A stretch of DNA of 10,983 bases from Chloroflexota bacterium (GTDB taxonomy: Bacteria > Chloroflexota > UBA6077): the NCBI GenBank assembly GCA_021806765.1, contig JAJZQR010000173.1, positions 1 to 10,983 on the forward strand, read 5' to 3'. Under the pieces are notes generated by a model. That model had not been told where the DNA came from, did no database searches, and saw only the letters and a list, made by a program, of their open reading frames with translations. Positions 5,457 through 10,983 of the stretch are shown here, one piece after another; the first letter of the stretch is position 1, and each line of letters starts with the position of its first letter. The translations under genes and the position numbers were made by a program.

Positions 5457-7133
5457 TCAGTTCTCGCTATTCTCTCCTTTCACTGATTCCTGCGTGAATC
5501 CATACTCCAAGGCAGCCTTCGCGGGAGAAACCTTCCCCTCCCTCAAGTCGCGAGCAACCAGCTCGCGGTCTCGTTCCCGCGGGTTGCCGTAGCCGCCGGC
5601 ACCGGGCGTGAAGATCGACACCGCGTCCCCCGGTCCCAGTTGCTTGTCGCCGCGGACCACGCCATCCTTGGCATTGCGGCTAACCACCACCGAGCCCACA
5701 CCCCCGGCCTTGCCTCCAAAGAGCCCCCATGGAGCGGTCTTTTGGCGGGTGCCCGCGACGCGAAACACTGACTCATGTCCCAGCACCCGGATCTGGCGAT
5801 GAATGCCCATGCCGCCTCGCCAGCGACCGGATCCTCCCGAGTCCGGAATCAACTCGTAGCGGTCCACCATCAGCGGGTACTCGCTTTCGAGACACTCCAC
5901 CGGAAGGTTGGAGGTGTTGGTAACGTGCACCTGTACCCCGTCCAGACCGTCCTTAGCAGCCCGGGCACCGAATCCTCCACCAATGGTCTCCACGATCACG
6001 AAGTAGTTGCCCGTCCGGGGGTCCACACCGGATAGATGGAGGCTCGTGTTGGCACCGTTGCAGGCGGCGATTATGCGCTCGGGCACAGCAGAGGCGAGAG
6101 CACCGTGGATGAGGTCAACCACTCGCTGACAGGTTTGCGTGCGCATGTCGATGGCGGCGGGCGGCTCACAGTTGAGAATGGAGCCGCGAGGCGCCGAAAC
6201 CTTGATGGGCCGGTACATGCCGCCGTTCGGCAGAATGGTGGGGTCGACAACCGTCTTCACGGCGTAGTAGACGGTGGCCAGCAGCGCCGTCCAGACCACG
6301 TTGAGCCCGGACCTCACCTGCGGGGGGTTTCCGGCGAAATCCAGAAGCATCTCGTCGCCCCTGACGGTGATCTCCACCTGCAGCCGAAGTGTCCCGTCCA
6401 GTTGCTCGCTGTCAAACTCGTCCTCGAAGCGGTAGACCCCGTCGGGGATCTGGGCAATGCCCGCCCTCGTCATCCGCTCCCCGTAGTTCAACAGCTCCTC
6501 CGCCGCCTCCAGCACCGTCTTCAGCCCGTACTTGTCGCACAGATTCTGGAGGCGGGTGACGCCCAGCCGGTTCGCGGCGTATTGGGCCCGAAGATCTCCC
6601 ACCCTCTCCTTGGGCACCTGGCAGTTGGTGAGGATCACCTCCAGGATGTCTTCCTGGAGCTGATCCTGGCTGTACAGCTTCACCACCGGAATGCGCAGCC
6701 CCTCTTGGAATATGTGGGCGTGGCCGCGATCCACGAAGTCGGAGTGGTGGGCAAGGTTCGCGGCGTAGGCCACAGTGCGTCCCTCGCGGAATATGGGAGA
6801 TGCCAGAACGACGTCCGGCAAGTGGGTGCCCCCGCCACGGTAAGGATCGTTGCCGACAAACACGTCGCCCGGGTGAATCTGGGAAGAGGGGTAGCGATGG
6901 TTGATCTCCTCCACGATGCCCAGTAGAGAACCCAGGTGGATGGGGATGTGCTCGGCCTGCGCCAGGGTCCGGCCCTGGGCATCGAAGAGGGCGGTGGAGC
7001 AGTCCCGGCGCTCCTTGATATTGGTGGAGTATGCCGCTCGAACAAGGGCCATGCCCATCTCCTCTACGAGGGAGGAGAAAGCGTTGCCGATGACCTCAAC
7101 GGTAATGGGGTCGACGGTTGTGACCGCAGCCAT
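5457..7133 (-). CDS. hyuB: Hydantoinase/oxoprolinase B-type subunit
   Basis: Partner of HyuA in the ATP-dependent opening of a cyclic amide ring (N-methylhydantoinase, hydantoinase, 5-oxoprolinase); acetone carboxylase alpha subunits belong to the same family. Seen: ERRDCSTALFDAQG (41-54) and HIPIHLGSL (62-70), NDPYRGGGTHLPDV (95-108) and LAHHSDF (127-133), which carry the family's conserved polar residues, then GGSGRWRGGMG and the C-terminal TPGAGGYGNP. The length of 558 fits HyuB (about 520-590). The ATG at 7133 is preceded by AAAGGAGAT at normal spacing and starts 12 bp after the HyuA stop, so the two are translated as a pair. Exact substrate cannot be told from sequence. Confidence 0.93.
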   Translation of the reverse strand: MAAVTTVDPITVEVIGNAFSSLVEEMGMALVRAAYSTNIKERRDCSTALFDAQGRTLAQAEHIPIHLGSLLGIVEEINHRYPSSQIHPGDVFVGNDPYRGGGTHLPDVVLASPIFREGRTVAYAANLAHHSDFVDRGHAHIFQEGLRIPVVKLYSQDQLQEDILEVILTNCQVPKERVGDLRAQYAANRLGVTRLQNLCDKYGLKTVLEAAEELLNYGERMTRAGIAQIPDGVYRFEDEFDSEQLDGTLRLQVEITVRGDEMLLDFAGNPPQVRSGLNVVWTALLATVYYAVKTVVDPTILPNGGMYRPIKVSAPRGSILNCEPPAAIDMRTQTCQRVVDLIHGALASAVPERIIAACNGANTSLHLSGVDPRTGNYFVIVETIGGGFGARAAKDGLDGVQVHVTNTSNLPVECLESEYPLMVDRYELIPDSGGSGRWRGGMGIHRQIRVLGHESVFRVAGTRQKTAPWGLFGGKAGGVGSVVVSRNAKDGVVRGDKQLGPGDAVSIFTPGAGGYGNPRERDRELVARDLREGKVSPAKAALEYGFTQESVKGENSEN

Positions 7134-7145
7134 CGTAGATCTCCT

Positions 7146-9221
7146 TTACAGGCCAGGAGTCCTGTCCCGTCCAAAGGCCCGGATGATCAGGTTGTGATAT
7201 GCGTCGACAACGGCCTCCTGCCCAGGCAATATGAGAGTGGTGGTATCCATTTGCTCCACAATGGCAGGGCCTGCGATCACGTTTCCGTGCTGCAGGGCAT
7301 CCCTGCGGTACACACAGCAACCGACAAAGCCACCTGTCTCCGGCAGGAAGACTCGCCGCGTTCCAGTCAAGGCGTGCCGGCCATCGGTGCCATCCTTGGG
7401 GTAGCTCTTGAGGGTAGCTTTGGGAGCGCGCCCGAGCGCCTCCAGTCGAAAGGTGACCAGTTGCACCGGGTCGCCTTCGGCGAAGTAACTGTAGTTCTGT
7501 TTGTGCAGGAGATGGAACCTGCGAACCAGGTCGACCATCTCTCCGCCCGTCAATCTTCCTGAGTCAAGCGGAACCTGCAGCTCATAGTTTTGGCCTCGAT
7601 ATCGCATGTCCACCGAGTAGCGGTAGATGCGATCGACCTCCGGCACCCGCTCCTGGGCCAGCCATTGGCTGGCACGGACCTCCAGCTCCTTGAAGAGGAC
7701 GTTGACTTCGTCTGCTGCAGCCTCGTTGGCGGTCATGAGATGGGTGCGGGTGTAGTCGGAGCGAAGGTCGGTGACCAGCAACCCCAGAGCGCAAAGGAGA
7801 CCCGGCGTCTCCGGCACCAGCACACGGGGGATGTTCAGTTCCTGGGCAAGTCGCGCGGCGTGAAGGGGGCCAGCCCCTCCAAAGGCAACGAGCCCGAAGT
7901 CCCGTGGATCGTAGCCCTTCCGCACCGAGATGACCCGGATGGCCTTAGCCATGTTCACAGTGACGAGGGAGATGATGCCTTGAGCCACGTCCATGGTGTT
8001 TAGCCCCAGCCTTGCGGCTAAGCGCCCGACAGCGTGGGCGGACGCCTGGGCGTCGATGGGCATTCGGCCACCCAGCAGATACTCCGGATTGAGAGTTCCG
8101 AGTACCACGTTGGCGTCCGTTACCGTGGGCTCCTCGTTCCCCAGTCCGTAACAGGCCGGCCCCGGCTCGGCCCCGGCGCTTCGGGGGCCGACCTTCAAAT
8201 GTCCACCGCTGTCGATCCAAGCCACGCTCCCGCCGCCGGCGCCAACGGTGTTCACCTCCAGCATCGGGACGCGGATCGGATAGCCCTGGACCTCCATCTC
8301 CCCAGTCACTTTGGGATGGCCCATCTCTATCAGGCTGACGTCGGTGCTAGTCCCACCCATGTCGAAAGTAATCAGGTTATCGAAGCCCGCGGCCATTCCC
8401 ACGTAGTTGCTGCCTACCACCCCGGCACTGGGCCCTGAAAGCACCGTCCGCACCGAGTTATCCCGCGCCGTTTGTGTGGAGATGATGCCTCCGTTGGACT
8501 GGGTAATGTAGGCGCGTACCGGGATGCCCAGCCGGTCCAGCTGCGTCTCCAAGTTCCGGATGTACTCGTCCATCACAGGACCCAGGTAGGCATTGATGGT
8601 GACTGTGCTCAGCCGCTCGTACTCCCGGAACTCCGGCAACACTTCATGGGAGACGGAGACGTAGACCCCAGGCATTTCCCGTTGGAGGATCTCCTTGACC
8701 CGTTGCTCGTGATGCGGGTTAAGATAGGAGTAAAGAAAGCAGACGGCTACCGCCCGGACTCCATCGGCCTTCAGTCTTCCCGCGGCACGTGTCACCGCCT
8801 CCATGTCGAGCGGGCGTTCGACCTGGCCGTCGCAACAGATACGTTCACTGACCTCGAGCCGCAGGTTTCTGGGAACCAACGGCACCGGCTTATCTACCTG
8901 CAGATCGTAGAGGTCGGGCCGCCGCTGGCGACCCAGCTCCAGCAGATCGCGGAAGCCCTCGGTCGTTATGAGTCCGGTGCGGACTCCAGTGTGCTGGATG
9001 AGAGCATTGGTGCCCACCGTCGTGCCGTGGGCAAGATAGTTGACGTCGGCCGCTTTGCCGTTTTCCTGGCTGAGGATGCCGGCAACGCCCTTCAGGATGG
9101 CAAGGGAGGGATCGGCCGGCGTAGAGGGCACCTTCGTTACCGCGATCCGCCCCGATTCCTCCTCCAGCAGGCAAACGTCGGTGAAGGTACCCCCCGCATC
9201 CACCCCGATTCTCAGCTTCAC
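7146..9221 (-). CDS. hyuA: Hydantoinase/oxoprolinase A-type subunit, ATP-binding
   Basis: ATP-binding subunit of an ATP-dependent cyclic amidohydrolase, with the ASKHA (actin/sugar kinase) fold. Seen, numbered from the chosen start: phosphate-1 loop DAGGTFTD (8-15), HGTTVGTNAL (65-74), SGPSAG (262-267), phosphate-2 loop DMGGTSTD (287-294), GAGGGS (327-332), GPACYG soon after, FGGAGPLHA (447-455), and a C-terminal beta-rich domain near GPAIVEQMDTT. I chose GTG 9221-9219, giving 691 residues, the usual HyuA length: TAGGAGG lies upstream with a 10-bp spacing and homology begins at the second residue. An ATG at 9323 is in frame but would add a basic, low-complexity stretch that covers two hairpins, and its SD spacing is too short. 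It sits directly before HyuB. Hydantoin, N-methylhydantoin (creatinine breakdown) and 5-oxoproline are all possible substrates. Confidence 0.93.
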   Translation of the reverse strand: MKLRIGVDAGGTFTDVCLLEEESGRIAVTKVPSTPADPSLAILKGVAGILSQENGKAADVNYLAHGTTVGTNALIQHTGVRTGLITTEGFRDLLELGRQRRPDLYDLQVDKPVPLVPRNLRLEVSERICCDGQVERPLDMEAVTRAAGRLKADGVRAVAVCFLYSYLNPHHEQRVKEILQREMPGVYVSVSHEVLPEFREYERLSTVTINAYLGPVMDEYIRNLETQLDRLGIPVRAYITQSNGGIISTQTARDNSVRTVLSGPSAGVVGSNYVGMAAGFDNLITFDMGGTSTDVSLIEMGHPKVTGEMEVQGYPIRVPMLEVNTVGAGGGSVAWIDSGGHLKVGPRSAGAEPGPACYGLGNEEPTVTDANVVLGTLNPEYLLGGRMPIDAQASAHAVGRLAARLGLNTMDVAQGIISLVTVNMAKAIRVISVRKGYDPRDFGLVAFGGAGPLHAARLAQELNIPRVLVPETPGLLCALGLLVTDLRSDYTRTHLMTANEAAADEVNVLFKELEVRASQWLAQERVPEVDRIYRYSVDMRYRGQNYELQVPLDSGRLTGGEMVDLVRRFHLLHKQNYSYFAEGDPVQLVTFRLEALGRAPKATLKSYPKDGTDGRHALTGTRRVFLPETGGFVGCCVYRRDALQHGNVIAGPAIVEQMDTTTLILPGQEAVVDAYHNLIIRAFGRDRTPGL

Positions 9222-9251
9222 TACCGGAAAACCTCCTACGGTCGCGAATTG

Positions 9252-9318
9252 GGTCGGCCTTTCTCCGACCGATGATCGAGGACCCGAACGGGCAGGGGCG
9301 GGACGACGCCGCCCCTGC
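9252..9318 (-). other. Two successive hairpins between the cyclodeaminase-family gene and hyuA
   Basis: In the 108-bp gap between two operon genes are a perfect 10-bp stem, GCAGGGGCGG (9292-9301) with CCGCCCCTGC (9309-9318), and a 6-bp stem, GGTCGG (9252-9257) with CCGACC (9265-9270). Both have 7-nt loops and no T-run. They could act as an mRNA processing or stability element that sets different expression levels for the genes on either side. Confidence 0.55.
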
Positions 9319-9329
9319 GGCATCGCCTC

Positions 9330-10364
9330 CTACACCCAGAGAGGCTTCTTCCACAGCGGGAGGGTCTGTCCTATCCCCATCTCCTTCGCGGCCCGATATA
9401 TGCGGCTCGCCTCGCTCACGTCGTTGACCGGCAGCCCAATGGGGTTGAAGAGAATCTTCTCCCCGTCCGTTTCCCTGCCAGGCTTTCCGCCCGCGACTAT
9501 CTCCCCCAACTCGCCGTAAATCCGGCTCTCGGGGATCACTCCCTCGACCACCGCGCGGGCCGAGACATGCTTGGCACCATGCTTGATCGTCTTCCAGTCG
9601 TCCACGACGATCTTGTCGTAGGTGACCAGGCAAGAGGGATGGGTGTCCCAGGAGGAAATCTCGACGTGCAGAGCGCCGTCCTTGATCCAGTCGGGCTGAA
9701 CGTACGCATCGCTGGACACCGTCGCAGTCACGAAAACGTCTGCCCATTCGATCGCCTCTCGGGCGCTTTCCACCGCCCGCAGCATCGGCCGCACGAGGCC
9801 CGCCATCTCATCGCAGAAGGCGCGGGCCTTGTCTGGCCTTACGTCGAAGACCCGCACCTCCTCCAGTCGCGGGACCGTGCGGCTGATGGCCATGAGTTGG
9901 GTGCGGTTCTGCACGCCAGCGCCTACCAACCCCAAGATCGATGCATTCTTCCTGACTAGGTGCTTGGCGGCCACGCCGCTGGCTGCACCGGTGCGCATGG
10001 CGCTGATGACCGTGCCGTCCATCACGGCTAGGGGAACCCCGGTATGCGGATCGTTGATAATGATCATGGCGCAGGCTCGAGGGAGGCCGTGCTTCACGGG
10101 GTTCATCGGCATGCTCGGTATCCACTTGATGCCTACCATGTCGACGCCACCCCCGATGTAGGCCGGCATGGCGATTACGCGGCCCCGAGTGTTCTCACTG
10201 ATGGGCGGGCCCCAGCGAATCGCAGGTTTGGTGGGCTGGACGTAGTCGCCCATGCCCCAAAGCCGGAAGGTCTCCTCCACCGCGGCCAAAGTACCGTCCA
10301 TGTCCAACCCGCCGGCCGCGATAACGTCCTCCTGGCTCAGATACAGGAAATCGACTGCTGTCAT
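9330..10364 (-). CDS. Ornithine cyclodeaminase/mu-crystallin family enzyme
   Basis: NAD(P)-dependent enzyme of the family that includes ornithine cyclodeaminase, alanine dehydrogenase (archaeal type), ketimine reductase and siderophore enzymes. Seen: the substrate-binding Lys in MVGIKWIP (K80), the conserved Arg in MRTGAASG (R124), the Rossmann dinucleotide loop GLVGAGVQNRTQ (G148-x-G150), and an acidic residue in SSWDTHP (D240) at the place of the catalytic Asp of ornithine cyclodeaminase. The usual surrounding motif (GGDxPGKTEL type) is replaced by HVEISSWDTHPS, so the substrate is probably not ornithine. The length of 344 is typical. The ATG at 10364 has GAGGTGA about 8 bp upstream. It lies 83 bp after the aminotransferase remnant and 108 bp before hyuA, in the same direction, which suggests a shared catabolic pathway. 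Reduction or deamination of an imino/amino acid intermediate is an inference. Confidence 0.9.
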   Translation of the reverse strand: MTAVDFLYLSQEDVIAAGGLDMDGTLAAVEETFRLWGMGDYVQPTKPAIRWGPPISENTRGRVIAMPAYIGGGVDMVGIKWIPSMPMNPVKHGLPRACAMIIINDPHTGVPLAVMDGTVISAMRTGAASGVAAKHLVRKNASILGLVGAGVQNRTQLMAISRTVPRLEEVRVFDVRPDKARAFCDEMAGLVRPMLRAVESAREAIEWADVFVTATVSSDAYVQPDWIKDGALHVEISSWDTHPSCLVTYDKIVVDDWKTIKHGAKHVSARAVVEGVIPESRIYGELGEIVAGGKPGRETDGEKILFNPIGLPVNDVSEASRIYRAAKEMGIGQTLPLWKKPLWV

Positions 10365-10447
10365 CGACCGTCACCTCACTGGTTCATCGTTTCCAGCCGT
10401 GCATGCCACCGCGCGAGTTCGGGCGGCGGCATGCGCCCTGAGGATCT

Positions 10448-10912
10448 CTACCTCTCGACCTCGGCGTCGGCGATCGCCAGCGCCCCATCGAGGACATCCA
10501 TTGCGAAGTCGATCTCATCTTTGGTTATGGTGAGCGGTGGAGCCAGCATGATGACGCTGACCGATCCGGGGAGGCAGTAGACCCCCTCCTGCAGCGCCTT
10601 CGCCAGCAGCTTGGCCAGGCGCGCCTTGGGCTCGGTGGCGAAGGGGGAGGCGGAGGTGGGCAGCTTGCCGGCCTGCCGGGCTATGGCGGCCACGACCCGC
10701 TCGTCGGCGTGGCCCAGGTTGCTGAAGACCAACTGCGCCGTGAAGTCCAGGTAACGCTTGCCGGAGCTGTCGTAGAAGTAGTTCCCCTTAGCGTGGTCGA
10801 CGACCACGGGGCTGAGTCCCTTCTGGGCCTGCCAGGGGTACAGCACGTACTCGGTTTCGTACTGTCTGATGGTGTCGGCGTCCAGGACCGTTTCCAGGGT
10901 CTGCTGTGACAT
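10448..10912 (-). pseudogene. Class III aminotransferase with the catalytic core deleted in frame
   Basis: Only 154 residues instead of about 450. Residues 1-104 match the N-terminus of class III (omega-amino acid or beta-alanine:pyruvate type) PLP aminotransferases: the YPW motif (25-27), YFYDSSGKRYLDF (45-57), the region SNLGHADERVVAAI (64-77) and an arm ending LAKLLAK. Residues from about 105 match the extreme C-terminus: GVYCLPG, MLAPPLTITKDEID, VLDGALAIAD. About 300 residues between, holding the PLP-binding Lys and most of the cofactor pocket, are absent, yet the frame is open throughout. It cannot be a working transaminase. I chose ATG 10912-10910, since AGGAGG precedes it by 7 bp, over an in-frame start at 10948. 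It is the first visible gene of the operon. Alternatives are an assembly collapse between reads or, less likely, a kept small protein. Confidence 0.85.
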
Positions 10913-10983
10913 GCAATCCCCTCCTCGGCTGGCGTCCACGCCCAGCAAGTATGGATGGCTACGGTGCCGCGATGTGGGGCTGC

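Noticed and set aside
6036..6926. Long plus-strand open frame of 296 codons opposite hyuB
   Set aside because: It is antisense to a well-recognised gene, has a composition rich in His, Val and Gly typical of mirror frames in GC-rich DNA, and shows no known motif.
8472..9275. Plus-strand open frame of 267 codons opposite hyuA
   Set aside because: Same reasoning: antisense shadow of a conserved gene with no motif or ribosome site.
9222..9323. Upstream ATG at 9323 as the HyuA start
   Set aside because: It would add 34 low-complexity basic residues, run through two hairpins and have only 2 bp between the ribosome site and the start; the GTG at 9221 fits the family length.
1..10983. CRISPR array, tRNA, rRNA or transposase gene
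   Set aside because: I saw no regularly spaced repeats, no cloverleaf or rRNA-like segment, and no transposase or integrase motif on either strand.

Overview
The window is GC-rich DNA with no rRNA, tRNA or CRISPR array. It looks like a chromosomal segment of an anaerobic or facultative bacterium. The best hint to its identity is the tricarboxylate-type receptor at 4205-5317, a lipoprotein whose lipobox is followed by a long Pro-Thr-Lys-Ala linker. Such linkers are typical of Chloroflexota solute-binding lipoproteins, and a MerP-like protein made as a lipoprotein would also suit a single-membrane cell. This assignment is an inference; other high-GC monoderm bacteria remain possible.

Layout. 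(1) 7-1086, plus strand: the catalytic large subunit of an Ech-type (group 4) membrane-bound [NiFe] hydrogenase, the last gene of a cluster that enters from the left. (2) 3907-1123, minus strand: a compact mercury-resistance operon. A near-consensus promoter is followed at once by a palindromic operator, then an ArsR/CmtR-type metal repressor, mercuric reductase MerA with its own HMA domain, and an HMA-domain lipoprotein resembling MerP. The last gene is damaged. An in-frame TGA replaces the first Cys codon of its metal-binding CxxC, and a 61-bp step between two copies of a 29-bp direct repeat shifts the frame. A 133-bp MITE-like inverted repeat lies between merA and this gene and supplies merA's stop codon. 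(3) 3908-4204: about 300 bp without a convincing gene. (4) 10912-4205, minus strand: a catabolic operon in the order class III aminotransferase remnant, ornithine cyclodeaminase/mu-crystallin family enzyme, HyuA, HyuB, and a TctC/Bug-type periplasmic-binding lipoprotein.

How the parts fit. The ArsR-type repressor should release its operator when it binds a soft metal. The HMA lipoprotein (when intact) would bind Hg(II) outside the cell, and MerA would reduce Hg(II) to Hg(0) inside. No MerT or other Hg importer is visible. In the second operon the TctC-like protein would capture a carboxylate substrate, HyuA/HyuB would open a cyclic amide (hydantoin or oxoproline type) with ATP, and the cyclodeaminase-family enzyme and a class III aminotransferase would handle amino or imino groups. 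The aminotransferase has lost its whole catalytic middle in frame, so that step must be supplied elsewhere or the pathway is decaying.

The least ordinary features are the TGA at a metal-binding Cys combined with the 61-bp duplication, the aminotransferase with its core deleted, the MITE-like element at the end of merA, and the readable metal-switch promoter. I do not see a clearly new multi-gene system.
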